Source: CAZBUK01 sp964495085
GTDB lineage: Bacteria > Bacteroidota > Ignavibacteria > T3Sed10-11
Direction of reading: 5' to 3'
DNA length: 64,000 bases
NCBI GenBank assembly: GCA_964495085.1
Contig: CAZBUK010000001.1
Coordinates: forward strand, 1-64,000
Shown: in pieces, positions 1 to 9,284 of the stretch
Position numbering within the stretch: the stretch's first letter is position 1
How the letters are laid out: each line of letters begins with the position of its first letter
Translations under genes and position numbers: made by a program
The notes under the pieces: generated by a model
The model's input: the letters and a program-made list of their open reading frames with translations, nothing else
Databases searched by the model: none
Told to the model about the DNA's origin: nothing

Positions 1-67
1 TCGGCGTAGAAATAACGAGAGAAAAAGAAGATGATATAAACGCGACCGCAAGACGAACATATGACAT
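1..67 (-). CDS. Possible partial gene, N-terminal hydrophobic segment only
   Basis: Immediately downstream of the small membrane protein of the carbamoyltransferase operon, two overlapping frames are open to the window edge. One starts at 67 (MSYVRLAVAFISSS...), the other at 60 (MFVLRSRLYHLLFLS...). Both encode a short basic start followed by a hydrophobic stretch, as in a signal peptide or membrane anchor. The spacing to the upstream stop codon is about 11-18 bases, which suits an operon. Only about 20 codons are visible, so no function can be given and the frame is unresolved. Confidence 0.35.
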   Translation of the reverse strand, partial: MSYVRLAVAFISSSFSLVISTP

Positions 68-78
68 TCGCTTATACC

Positions 79-654
79 TCAATATAATGTATAAATATTT
101 GCCGGGAATTCCTTTTCCTCCCGGACTTTATGTATTTTTAACAAAATTATAAATGGTAACAAACCCAGCGTCCATTCATTTCGCGTCGAAATACTCCATC
201 GGATATAATTTCTTATCCATTTTCCGCTTCCGTTCGTTTTATCCTGATGCTCATTATACTGGCTGATAAACGCTTCTCTCTTTAAAGATGAACGTGATCG
301 CCACATAGAGGGACTATTACGAGATTCAGGGATAAAGCGATTATCTTTTCCGGTTAAGCCGACGGACGTTATAATCATATAAAAACAGGCATTGTTAGTC
401 CATCTGTTCAAAATAAGTGAATAGTTTCTCGTAATCTTATCCCAAAATTCGTACAACGGAAGCAAGGAATTACGCCGTATAAATTCGATTATAACCAATG
501 TAATAGTGAGCATACCTCCTGTAACTATGATTTCGTAAAAGATATCCAGGAGATACCATCCGATAATACCGGCGATAATGGAAACGAGTAAACCGAATGA
601 AATTAAAAAACTATATACTTGGACCCGATCGGGGTTTTCAGTGAGTGTGATCAT
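79..654 (-). CDS. Small membrane protein downstream of a carbamoyltransferase (SxtJ/DUF5989-like context)
   Basis: A 191-residue protein with hydrophobic helices at about residues 14-35 and 40-58 and a third hydrophobic segment near the C-terminus (LGLLPFIILL). The middle is polar and low in recognisable motifs. It ends in NIYTLY. From memory, an aromatic IYTL(F/Y) tail also ends small membrane proteins such as DUF5989 that sit behind NodU/CmcH carbamoyltransferases, beside SxtJ. I infer a partner of the carbamoyltransferase 69 bases upstream, but I cannot assign the full protein to a family. An alternative is a degenerate or fused SxtJ-like protein. Confidence 0.6.
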   Translation of the reverse strand: MITLTENPDRVQVYSFLISFGLLVSIIAGIIGWYLLDIFYEIIVTGGMLTITLVIIEFIRRNSLLPLYEFWDKITRNYSLILNRWTNNACFYMIITSVGLTGKDNRFIPESRNSPSMWRSRSSLKREAFISQYNEHQDKTNGSGKWIRNYIRWSISTRNEWTLGLLPFIILLKIHKVREEKEFPANIYTLY

Positions 655-723
655 TATCCTTCCTTTTATAAGTATTGGTTTATCAAGATTAGTTCACAAT
701 GGTTTTCTTAGGGTGAGATTTGA

Positions 724-2574
724 TTAATCCAGCTCGTACTGTGAAATATAGTTCTCGGTATTGATCCTTGATTCTTCCGGTTGTTCTTGCTTTAGCAACA
801 CGTAATTCTCCAGCACGAGGCAATCCATATCGGTAGCCATAAAACAGCGATATGCCTCCTCCGGCGAATGAACGATCGGTTCGCCGCGGACGTTGAAGCT
901 TGTGTTCACGATCACGGGACTGCCCGTTAATTCGTAAAACCTTCTCATTAATCTGTAATAACGGCCGTGTCTCTCTTCGTCGACGGTCTGAACTCTTGCA
1001 GAATAATCGACATGCGTTATGGCGGGATAAACCGATCGGGGAACCGAAACGCGTATCCGTAAATCAGGATCCTGCATTTTATCAATATCCTCTTCAGTAA
1101 GCGAGGAACGTAATTCCTCCAAAACCGGAGCGACAAGCAGCATATACGGGCTGTCTTCTTCGGGCCGCATCCCAAATGCTTCGTGGACATGCTCACGCAG
1201 AACACAGGGTGCAAACGGCCTGAATGATTCCCGGAACTTAATTTTCAGGTTCATTTTCTGCTGCATCCTTGTCGATCTGGCGTCGCCTATTATGCTCCGG
1301 CAACCGAGCGCCCGGGGTCCATACTCCATACGGCCTTGGAACCATCCGATAATTTTCTCGTCGTTAATCAATCCGGCAACATGATCTATCAATATCTCTT
1401 CGTCACGTATAAGGTTATACCGTGCACCCATCGAATCGAGAAATAATCCGATCTCGTCGTTGTCAAAGGACGGTCCGAGGAACGATCCCCTTTGATGATC
1501 ACTTCTATTTACGGGTCTATCATTTCCCAGATAATGATACCACACCAGCAATGCAGCGCCTAACGATCCCCCCGCATCTCCCGCCGCCGGCTGTATCCAT
1601 ATATTCTCGAACGTTCCTTCACGCAATATCCGGCCGTTCGCAACACAATTGAGCGCCACACCACCGGCGAGTACAAGATTTTGTGCTTCGGTTAATTTTT
1701 GTGTATATAGTGCCATTTTTAGCATTATCTCCTCACAAACCGACTGTATCGACGCAGCGAGATCCATATCTTTTTGTTTTATCATAGCTTCTGGTTTTCT
1801 CGGAGGTCCTCCGAAAAGTTCATGAAACTTTTCCGAGGTCATCGTAAGCCCCTGACAGTAATTAAAATAAGACATGTCGAGATAAATAGATCCGTCATCC
1901 TTTATTTCTACGATCTTATTTTTTATTATATCCACATACTTTGGTTTTCCGTAGGGGGCGAGACCCATTAATTTGTACTCACCGGAATTTACTTTAAATC
2001 CGCAGTAGTAGGTAAATGCGGAATAAAGCATGCCCACCGAATGCGGGAATTGTAACTCTTTAAATATTTCTATTTTATTTCCTTTACCGTATCCTATTGA
2101 ACTTGTAGCCCATTCACCGACCGCATCTATTGTTAGAATGGCTGCATCCTGAAAAGGAGACGGGAAAAATGCGCTGGCTGCGTGCGATTCATGATGATCG
2201 GTAAACAATATTTCTCCGTTATATCCTTTAAATTCGCTTTTAATAAGTGTCGGGATATCAAGCTTATACTGTGCCCAAAGCGGGATTGCATCCTGGAATG
2301 ATTCAAATCCGTCGGGTGAGTATGCGAGATATGTTTCCAGCAGCCTTTCAAACTTTACATATGGTTTTTCATAGAATACTATATAATCTATATCTTTTGG
2401 TGTAATTCTGGCTTCATTAAGGCAATATGCAATGGCATCTTTCGGAAATCGCGCATCCCCTTTTTTACGGCTGAAACGTTCTTCCTGGGCGGCAGCGATA
2501 ATTTCACCATCTTTGATAAGAGCAACTGATGAATCGTGGTAAAAAGCGGAAATGCCGAGAATGTTCATACCCAT
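724..2574 (-). CDS. Carbamoyltransferase, NodU/CmcH family
   Basis: Transfers a carbamoyl group from carbamoyl phosphate, via a carbamoyl-adenylate, to a hydroxyl of a sugar or secondary metabolite. The 616 residues have the family layout: an N-terminal ASKHA/Kae1-like domain starting ILGISAFYHDSS, the metal-site motif HHESHAASAFF at about 127-137, the LAGGVALNCVANGR motif near 305, and a C-terminal YrdC-like domain with FREsFRPFAPCVL and VNTSFNVRGEP. Length is normal. The start could be codon 1 or the ATG at codon 3 (MNILGIS). It lies beside glycosyltransferases and an ABC exporter, so the likely substrate is a sugar of an exported polysaccharide; that part is inference. Confidence 0.93.
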   Translation of the reverse strand: MGMNILGISAFYHDSSVALIKDGEIIAAAQEERFSRKKGDARFPKDAIAYCLNEARITPKDIDYIVFYEKPYVKFERLLETYLAYSPDGFESFQDAIPLWAQYKLDIPTLIKSEFKGYNGEILFTDHHESHAASAFFPSPFQDAAILTIDAVGEWATSSIGYGKGNKIEIFKELQFPHSVGMLYSAFTYYCGFKVNSGEYKLMGLAPYGKPKYVDIIKNKIVEIKDDGSIYLDMSYFNYCQGLTMTSEKFHELFGGPPRKPEAMIKQKDMDLAASIQSVCEEIMLKMALYTQKLTEAQNLVLAGGVALNCVANGRILREGTFENIWIQPAAGDAGGSLGAALLVWYHYLGNDRPVNRSDHQRGSFLGPSFDNDEIGLFLDSMGARYNLIRDEEILIDHVAGLINDEKIIGWFQGRMEYGPRALGCRSIIGDARSTRMQQKMNLKIKFRESFRPFAPCVLREHVHEAFGMRPEEDSPYMLLVAPVLEELRSSLTEEDIDKMQDPDLRIRVSVPRSVYPAITHVDYSARVQTVDEERHGRYYRLMRRFYELTGSPVIVNTSFNVRGEPIVHSPEEAYRCFMATDMDCLVLENYVLLKQEQPEESRINTENYISQYELD

Positions 2575-2635
2575 AATTTATCTCTTAAGTCTTTCATATT
2601 ATTTTAACTAAACATTCATTATTCAATTACTTACA

Positions 2636-3856
2636 TCAATACACACTATTTTTTACACGTAAAATATTTCGAAGCAATGTATCAAATGATTTTATGTCTA
2701 TCACTATATCGCTCTTAACATCCCATCTATTTTTTTGATGAATCCCTTGATCAATATTTTTACCAATCATATAATGATAGTCTAACCCGACTTCCTCTGC
2801 AATATACCAATAACATGGGTTTACATAATTAGTCGAAAATAATTCTACGATCTTCGCCCCCTGCTTACAAAAGACGATATTTGATAGACCTGCTCCGTGA
2901 GCGGAAACAACACACTCTGCCTTGAAAAATAGATTAACCTGTTCCGAAAATTCCATATTTTCCAAACAAACAATCCGAAAGTCGTATTTTTTGAGTACCG
3001 CCAAAATCTCTTCTTCATTCAAGATTTTTCGATAAGATGCATTTTTTCTACTTACATAAATATACTTAGTTTCAATCGAATCGACATTGTGAGCCACTAA
3101 ACTGAGAGCATTGGTTCTTAAATAGTCACAAGCCCACCCCGGTACTGTCCCCGGAATTCCTGGATTGGAAGGTACAATCAAATCTTTTGCCCTTATATAT
3201 TCGATCTCATTTGCATTAATTATTATATCATCATTGATACCCAACAACTTTAAGGTCTCAATTTGAAATTTATACATATTCTCAACATAATAGTGAGTTG
3301 GTCTTAATTTGGAGAATTGCAGAAGATGAATACGGGGTAGTACATCAAACATCCAGTGAAAATAATTCGATTGATATAACGTCGTCAATGTTGCAACTGC
3401 ATGATCGTAATATTTTAAATTCGGTACTAGTTCCAAATTTCTCCATATTTTATAATGATCCGGATTACTGTTATCATTCCAATCTGGATAGTAATATCCT
3501 AAATACGCTTCATACGACGTTTCAAGAATTAGTTTCCCTGCAGATGTCAAATTATATCCATATTTCGTAGAGTAACTGTTTTCCAAATAAACGAGGAACG
3601 CTTTCGGATACTTCCGAACGGGATAAAATTTTGTGTGTATGACAGTTGATATAGTTTTTGGTACACTGTTTTTAACCGATTGATGTTCATACACAGTATC
3701 AATTGGTAACTTATTTACAGGTTGAATGCCACTGGGGCTACCTAAGAAAAGAAAGAAGTATCTCCCTACTATCGGAGAAATTATTCCTCTCAGTTTTAAA
3801 ACATTAATGGAAACTAAAAGTATTTTAATATATCTTTTCAGTAAACCACTAAACAT
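2636..3856 (-). CDS. Glycosyltransferase family 61 protein
   Basis: A 406-residue protein with the DUF563/GT61 signature in its C-terminal half: VYHWMFD-type region (NYFHWMFDVLPRIHLL), YVSRKNASYRKILNEEE, and VVSAHGAGLSNIVFCKQGA near residue 325. The N-terminus holds a short hydrophobic stretch that may associate with the membrane. GT61 enzymes transfer xylose, GlcNAc or other sugars; the donor and acceptor cannot be read here. The gene is AT-rich compared with the housekeeping genes, as is usual for polysaccharide islands. It lies between the carbamoyltransferase and a fucosyltransferase-like gene on the same strand. Confidence 0.88.
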   Translation of the reverse strand: MFSGLLKRYIKILLVSINVLKLRGIISPIVGRYFFLFLGSPSGIQPVNKLPIDTVYEHQSVKNSVPKTISTVIHTKFYPVRKYPKAFLVYLENSYSTKYGYNLTSAGKLILETSYEAYLGYYYPDWNDNSNPDHYKIWRNLELVPNLKYYDHAVATLTTLYQSNYFHWMFDVLPRIHLLQFSKLRPTHYYVENMYKFQIETLKLLGINDDIIINANEIEYIRAKDLIVPSNPGIPGTVPGWACDYLRTNALSLVAHNVDSIETKYIYVSRKNASYRKILNEEEILAVLKKYDFRIVCLENMEFSEQVNLFFKAECVVSAHGAGLSNIVFCKQGAKIVELFSTNYVNPCYWYIAEEVGLDYHYMIGKNIDQGIHQKNRWDVKSDIVIDIKSFDTLLRNILRVKNSVY

Positions 3857-4023
3857 AACTAATCATTTTTGAATTTATTCATGTGCCTATTAAAAACAGT
3901 ATGAGTCTTGAAATCAACCTGCTCTCTTATTAAGTATTTTTAGATGTATTCTCTTCCAGATTATATACGGACCAATGGGTTATCAATATTAGTAATAATT
4001 ACATTGCCACAACCTAAATATAA

Positions 4024-4917
4024 TTATTCACGGTGATAAATTGAGTGAGCTGGCCCCTTCCAAATACCACTCCCCACGACATTCAATTCTATTTGATTAT
4101 ACAAAGAAGCATACTCACTGAATGAACTGTAAGAACTTCCCAATATTTTTTCACATCTTGATAATAAAAGTAAATCGATCAATGCATCTTGTATGGCGAC
4201 CTTCCTATTCCGATCGTAACCAGATTTTGGGTATGCAATTATTTTATTCGGAAATATTTGCTTCAAATGAGATTCCACATCGGGATCGTCTGTAGCAAGG
4301 AAAAATTGAGTAGCGGTATTTTCTCTTAGAGATTTGCGCATTTCATAAATAAATTTTTCTAGTGTGCTTACATTAATGGCTTGATAATTATCGGTTCGCC
4401 TGATGTGAACCCCAATCGTTTGAGAGGGCATATCGAAGAGTTTATTCCGTGTCGATACAATGGGTTGCAATCTTCGTAAATAACAGCTTATTTTCTCCTT
4501 GTATTCATCAGGAGAAAGCTGGGAAGGTATAAAATCACTGAAACAATCTTTAAAATACACATAATCAAACTCATCATACTCGTCAATATTAATTATCCAC
4601 TTTATCTCAGACAGAACATTTTGATCGATTACGATGCCTTGTTTATTTCTTACTTTTCTAAATGGTAGAATATTCAAACGACGCGCTACCTTAAAATACC
4701 AGAGAGGTACAATATCCATTAATCCGTTAGGTTCAAATAAATCGGTATATAGACAATTACACGAGCTCTTGGGCATCCAGAACAATTGACATCCTCGTCC
4801 TGTATATTCTGCAAGAATAAGTGATGAAACAATTACGCGTAAACGATTACATAAGCCACCCACAGGTTTGATTAGTACCCATTTCGAACAATCTCGCATA
4901 GAACTCAGAATAGACAT
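4024..4917 (-). CDS. NodZ/GT23- or GT11-like fucosyltransferase-fold glycosyltransferase
   Basis: A 297-residue protein. The N-terminus has IKPVGGLCNRLRVIVSS, matching the GGLGNRL motif of GT-B fucosyltransferases such as NodZ and GT11 enzymes. Near residue 170 it has GVHIRRTDN, the basic motif that binds GDP-fucose in the same families, and later FFLATDDPDVE and LGSSYSSFSEYASL, which resemble the C-terminal donor-binding motifs. I infer transfer of fucose or a related GDP-sugar. No GDP-fucose synthesis genes are visible nearby. AT-rich, within the glycosyltransferase block. Confidence 0.78.
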   Translation of the reverse strand: MSILSSMRDCSKWVLIKPVGGLCNRLRVIVSSLILAEYTGRGCQLFWMPKSSCNCLYTDLFEPNGLMDIVPLWYFKVARRLNILPFRKVRNKQGIVIDQNVLSEIKWIINIDEYDEFDYVYFKDCFSDFIPSQLSPDEYKEKISCYLRRLQPIVSTRNKLFDMPSQTIGVHIRRTDNYQAINVSTLEKFIYEMRKSLRENTATQFFLATDDPDVESHLKQIFPNKIIAYPKSGYDRNRKVAIQDALIDLLLLSRCEKILGSSYSSFSEYASLYNQIELNVVGSGIWKGPAHSIYHRE

Positions 4918-5026
4918 ATTTTAAATCGATTTGTGTCTAATTAACTTTAAAGCGAAGGGGGAAATCCAATTTGATTTGAGATACATAAAATGGGAAATTA
5001 TACTATTTAACAATACCAGATATAGA

Positions 5027-5995
5027 CTATATTCTCTTTGCCTGACTATTCAAAAGCGAAAGATATTGTTGGTAAATCTTACCTAAGTTTCTAACATGCC
5101 TCAACGTTTTTATATGGAAATAGGCTCTTATGTAAGGATATTCAATTTTATTCCGTCGAAAAATATTCACAGTTAATTCATACAAAAGATTCCTCAATGT
5201 TATAAGTAGTGGCTTTACCAGATCAACTCGACTATTAAAACTATCGTGATTATCATTCCACACGCGGAATACATCCCTACCTGCACGGAAAGACGACTTA
5301 ATACTATATAGAAATTTCAAATTGTTTACATCTACGGTATGGTAAACGTACAGAAGTGGATTAAAAATTGCTTTCTTTTCGGGGAAGTAATCGCCAATTC
5401 TTTTCAATAGATCTGTCTCTTCAGAAAATCCAATTTTCTTTCCTATGGGACCGTAACCTGGATCAAATCCATTCAATTCATGGAGCACACTAAGCTTGCA
5501 GAACATATTCCCACCGTATATTCTTCCGTATTGATTTCTTGATAAAACGCGTTGTTCATTGAATGGTTTATGAATTTCATTTTCGGCCTTATACCATTTT
5601 GGTAACGGTTTATCTATATATGGGTATATCGATCCGCCAAAAACTATAGGGGATTCCTTTTTGATAATCGTATACGCTATTGCGAGCCATTGAGAAGGTA
5701 CAACACAATCATCGTCTATAAATGCAACATACTCCCCCTTTGCCTCTTTAATACCTCGGTTTTTACCATACGAAGCACCTTGTTTCCGCTCGATATAATA
5801 TCTAACTCTCGTTCCGTTACTTTTAAATTGACGGACAATATTTCGAGTATCATCCTTTGAATTATTATCAACCACGATAACTTCAAATTGATTATTGCCA
5901 ATTGATTGTTTACATAATGATTCTAACGCTCTATGTAACAATCTATCTCTATTAAATGTACTTATTACCACACTGATAATTGGTTCTATTGCCAT
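5027..5995 (-). CDS. Family 2 glycosyltransferase
   Basis: A GT-A enzyme of the polysaccharide locus. It has ISVVISTFNRDRLL at the start, EVIVVDNNSKDDT near 45, and YVAFIDDDCVVP near 95, the DxD-type metal/nucleotide site. SEETDLLKRIG later resembles the catalytic ED-containing segment. I place the start at ATG 5995 (MAIEPIISVV); the open frame reaches 6043, but the extra 16 codons overlap the upstream remnant and do not look like a GT2 start. Its start codon lies 4 bases after the stop of a truncated GT2 copy, so it may be translated by coupling from that remnant. Confidence 0.88.
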   Translation of the reverse strand: MAIEPIISVVISTFNRDRLLHRALESLCKQSIGNNQFEVIVVDNNSKDDTRNIVRQFKSNGTRVRYYIERKQGASYGKNRGIKEAKGEYVAFIDDDCVVPSQWLAIAYTIIKKESPIVFGGSIYPYIDKPLPKWYKAENEIHKPFNEQRVLSRNQYGRIYGGNMFCKLSVLHELNGFDPGYGPIGKKIGFSEETDLLKRIGDYFPEKKAIFNPLLYVYHTVDVNNLKFLYSIKSSFRAGRDVFRVWNDNHDSFNSRVDLVKPLLITLRNLLYELTVNIFRRNKIEYPYIRAYFHIKTLRHVRNLGKIYQQYLSLLNSQAKRI

Positions 5996-5999
5996 AATT

Positions 6000-6191
6000 C
6001 TAACATAAACGAATGAAGGTGGAATCAGTGGAATTGTTGTCAACTACAATTACTTCATATTCCGATTTATCAATTTTCTGCATACATATTGAGTATAAAA
6101 GGTTATCTAACAATTTTTCTCTATTAAAGGTAGGCACTACTACCGATTTTAATGGCTTAATATCAAGTAAAATATCTGTGCTAAATTTCAT
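6000..6191 (-). pseudogene. Truncated N-terminal remnant of a second GT2 glycosyltransferase
   Basis: A 63-codon frame reads as a clean GT2 N-terminus (SVVVPTFNREKLLDNLL, then YEVIVVDNNSTDST) and then stops after IRLC, just past the first nucleotide-binding motif. It resembles the start of the intact GT2 behind it (SVVISTFNRDRLL, FEVIVVDNNSKDD) but is not identical. Its ATG overlaps the end of the ABC ATPase gene, which is the position of a translationally coupled operon member. The catalytic DxD part is absent, so it cannot be a working transferase. It is most simply the scar of a deletion or recombination between two tandem GT2 genes. Confidence 0.8.
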
Positions 6192-7455
6192 TCCAATATG
6201 TTTGATGGTGAACTACACCAAGTTGGTTATAAAATGGCGTTGTCCGCTTCGATACATTACTCTGTATCATCGTAATACTACATATATTCTGCACACTATC
6301 AATTATTCCTAATTTATTGTCTACGTATAACGACACATCGTACGTGTTCGGATATAATAAACACTTAGGAATTTCAACCCGCACGATTCGAATGCCTTTA
6401 GCAATATGTTCCAGATGAAAATCACAATCGTTATTAGTTAAATGAAGTACATTCAATCCCGTACCTGTTTGTCTGAAAGTAACAGATAAATGTAAACCTG
6501 AAAGTTCTTTGTAAAAAAGAATTTCAAATTCTATAAAAATCGTTTCACCCATACTAAAAGTATCACGATGCTGACCGTCACTGTCAAGCGTCTTTGCATT
6601 CTGAAATCTTGCATATCCGTTTCCGCTTCTGACTGAGAGCTCCAAATCCAACGCTTTTGCATCCGAACTTGATTTTATATAGGCACGAACTACATCACCC
6701 ACATCGCCATCCTGGGCAATGGATCCGTTTTCGATCCAGATTGCACGTGTGCAAAGATTCTGAACAGCTACTAAATTGTGACTCACAAAAAGAACTGCTC
6801 TCCCGCTTTTGGCAACATCACCCATTTTACCGATACATTTTTTTTGAAACTCAATGTCACCGACAGCCAGAACTTCATCGACGATTAATATTTGCGGTTC
6901 AATGTGAGCCGCTACCGCAAACGCGAGACGAACGGTCATTCCCGTTGAGTATCGTTTTATCGGAGTATCGATAAATTTCTCGACGCCGGAAAACTCTACA
7001 ATAGCATCAAATTTTTTGTCGATTTCTTTCTTACGCATCCCAATAATGGTTCCGTTTAAATACACATTTTCTCTTCCGGTAAGTTCTGCGTGAAAACCGG
7101 TTCCTACTTCCAGTAAACTTGATACTTTTCTTTTTATCCGCACAGTACCGCTGGTAGGATCTGTTATCCGCGACAATACTTTCAATAACGTACTTTTACC
7201 GGCACCGTTTCTCCCAATAATTCCCAAAACCTCTCCCTCCTGAACGTCAAATGATACATTTCGCAGTGCCCAGATAATATCATCCGCTTCACCATTTCCC
7301 TCGAACTTGCTCAATTTGCGTAAACGATTATAGTTAGAAAGAGGGGCTCTAGCCCAGGAGGCAATTGCCCCGGCTAGAGAATCGTGAATCTTTTCCTTCA
7401 ATCCGATACGATATTGTTTAGATAGATTCTCAACAATAATAACTTTATTGCTCAT
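6181..7455 (-). CDS. wzt: Polysaccharide ABC transporter ATP-binding protein with Wzt C-terminal domain
   Basis: ATPase of an O-antigen or capsule ABC-2 exporter. It has Walker A GRNGAGKST at 81-89, the signature-like YSTGM at 169-173 (usual for Wzt/TagH instead of LSGGQ), Walker B ILIVDE at 189-194 and the switch His in FVSHN. Residues from about 270 to 424 form a beta-rich extension of the Wzt_C type, which in known systems recognises the modified end of the polysaccharide. It follows the permease gene by 25 bases. The C-terminal domain suggests a chain-terminating modification; carbamoylation is one candidate, by inference only. Confidence 0.93.
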   Translation of the reverse strand: MSNKVIIVENLSKQYRIGLKEKIHDSLAGAIASWARAPLSNYNRLRKLSKFEGNGEADDIIWALRNVSFDVQEGEVLGIIGRNGAGKSTLLKVLSRITDPTSGTVRIKRKVSSLLEVGTGFHAELTGRENVYLNGTIIGMRKKEIDKKFDAIVEFSGVEKFIDTPIKRYSTGMTVRLAFAVAAHIEPQILIVDEVLAVGDIEFQKKCIGKMGDVAKSGRAVLFVSHNLVAVQNLCTRAIWIENGSIAQDGDVGDVVRAYIKSSSDAKALDLELSVRSGNGYARFQNAKTLDSDGQHRDTFSMGETIFIEFEILFYKELSGLHLSVTFRQTGTGLNVLHLTNNDCDFHLEHIAKGIRIVRVEIPKCLLYPNTYDVSLYVDNKLGIIDSVQNICSITMIQSNVSKRTTPFYNQLGVVHHQTYWNEI

Positions 7456-7480
7456 TGTATATACCCACTAATATAATTTG

Positions 7481-8296
7481 TTAAATAACATCTGCGAAAA
7501 ACTTTTCCCTTCTCTTAAAATATAGAGCGCCGCTCAAGGAAATAATAACTGCAGAGACAGTTCCGATAATAATCATATCCCAGGGCATTGGGTTTGTAGC
7601 AAGTATAGCGGAACGGAAACCCTCAATCACTCCAACCATAGGATTGAGGGCATACAATAACCTGTACTGATCAGGTACAAGACTTGCCGGATAAACAACG
7701 GGCGCCGCATACATCAATAACTGTACGCCAAAATGTAGACCGTATCGTATATCGCGAAATTGCACAGACAGTGCGGAAAGCCACATGCCAAAACCTACTG
7801 CTGTCATCATTAAAAGAATTATCAGATAGGGCAAAACAAATACCCACAAGGTTGGTATAACCTGAAACCAGATCAACAACCCCACAAGGACAACAAATGA
7901 GATACAGAAATCAACCAACTTGGACAATACCGAAGCCAGGGGTAAAACAAGACGAGGGAAATATATCTTGGTGATCATTCCGGTAAGACTTCCCGAGGAT
8001 GATGTAAGGGAACTCGAAAAAAATGTCCACGGAACGAGGGCGGTAAAGCTAAAGATTGCATAGGGCACTCCATCCGAATCAATCTTCGCCAGATTCCCAA
8101 AGACTATGGTGAAAACTAACATCGAAAAGACTGGCTGGATTACCGCCCACCCGATACCTAATACGGATTGAGCATACCGTGCCTTAATATCCCTCCATAC
8201 CAGATAGAAAAACATATCTCTGTACTCATTAAGCTCGCTTATATTAACGAAATGCCATCCGGTCTGGGGTTTGATTATTTTATATTCCTCTTCCAT
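7481..8296 (-). CDS. wzm: Polysaccharide ABC-2 type permease
   Basis: A 271-residue inner-membrane protein with about six hydrophobic helices and the ABC-2 family pattern: YRDMFFYLVWRDIKARY before the first helix, VIQPVFSMLVFTIVF, and FRDIRYGLHFGVQLLMYAAPVVYP in the second half. It pairs with the adjacent Wzt-type ATPase to move lipid-linked polysaccharide across the inner membrane. Length is normal for Wzm/TagG. The unusually conserved ALNPMVGVIEGFR segment near the C-terminus is typical of the family. Confidence 0.93.
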   Translation of the reverse strand: MEEEYKIIKPQTGWHFVNISELNEYRDMFFYLVWRDIKARYAQSVLGIGWAVIQPVFSMLVFTIVFGNLAKIDSDGVPYAIFSFTALVPWTFFSSSLTSSSGSLTGMITKIYFPRLVLPLASVLSKLVDFCISFVVLVGLLIWFQVIPTLWVFVLPYLIILLMMTAVGFGMWLSALSVQFRDIRYGLHFGVQLLMYAAPVVYPASLVPDQYRLLYALNPMVGVIEGFRSAILATNPMPWDMIIIGTVSAVIISLSGALYFKRREKFFADVI

Positions 8297-8341
8297 GAAT
8301 TAATTCCTCACTTTGTTTATACCAACCAAATATTTCAATAC

Positions 8342-9169
8342 TTACCCGCTCTTAGCTGTTTTGTAGGACAATGTGTACGGTAACCAGAACTCCCTATCAT
8401 ATTTCTCCCAGGCGTGACAACCGAAAGGAATCTCATGATTGTTCAGCTCATAACAAATTCTGGGATTCGCTTCGAATGCAAACCGGAGCGCGACCTCAAT
8501 CGGTGCGATGGTAAAATCGGGATAATATTTTTTTGCGTAGAAAGATAGAAACCTATCATCATTGCGGTTCTTTCTGATATATGCTTCGATATGCCTTTTT
8601 ATATTGTTTTGACCCGTTATAATATTGCGCGATTCTATTATTATTTGGTTAAATCTTTTCATCACTTTGGTATCAACTCTTCTTCTTGTTAGCTCATCGT
8701 GGTTATGCCACGGTATCTGGGAATTTAATAATTTTAAAAAAGATTTCACTTTTCGCAGGGAAAATCCGCCGTTCCCGACACCGTTCTCGTGCAACCACGG
8801 CAGGTCCGGACCTTTGATCCAGGGAGCTCCTATGAAATCAAAATTCAATTTACACCAGTCGGAAAGATTACTGTTAAATACCAGAGCATCGAGGTGGTAC
8901 ATTAATATATAATCATAATCCTCAAACCTGCGATATAAATCTTTAGACAGACATAAACGGTTATGTGCATCAACACTTCCGAAATAATGGTCATTAAAGC
9001 GTATTACCGGAATTCGTTCATGTTTAAATTTAAGACTCTTTGGTACCAAAAAATAACGGTCGTACTCACCCAGGTAGTACTCGAGATGCTGAAAGGAAAT
9101 TATCTCCGACTCACCGAGATCCGGCCTCATGGATAATGGTATTACTATAGCTACTTCTTTTTTTCTCAC
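8342..9169 (-). CDS. DUF5672 family protein, probable glycosyltransferase-related
   Basis: A 275-residue protein matching my recollection of the DUF5672 pattern: VAIVIPL at the start, a YILMYHLDALVF segment near 95 that looks like a GT-A DxD region, FDFIGAPW near 118, and GNGGFSLRKVKSFL near 140. The GNGGFSLR motif resembles donor- or acceptor-site loops of GT-A glycosyltransferases. The family has no firmly known reaction that I can cite. Its position between the ABC permease and a sugar dehydrogenase supports a role in building the polysaccharide. Confidence 0.8.
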   Translation of the reverse strand: MRKKEVAIVIPLSMRPDLGESEIISFQHLEYYLGEYDRYFLVPKSLKFKHERIPVIRFNDHYFGSVDAHNRLCLSKDLYRRFEDYDYILMYHLDALVFNSNLSDWCKLNFDFIGAPWIKGPDLPWLHENGVGNGGFSLRKVKSFLKLLNSQIPWHNHDELTRRRVDTKVMKRFNQIIIESRNIITGQNNIKRHIEAYIRKNRNDDRFLSFYAKKYYPDFTIAPIEVALRFAFEANPRICYELNNHEIPFGCHAWEKYDREFWLPYTLSYKTAKSG

Positions 9170-9284
9170 TTGCTATTTCTATTATTTGTGAAAGGCTTAA
9201 AATCTGTTTGAATCGTATTATTAATACTTTTAATTGTACAGATGATTTTGTTTCTACCTTTTTACAACTCACTGTCCGATCATG

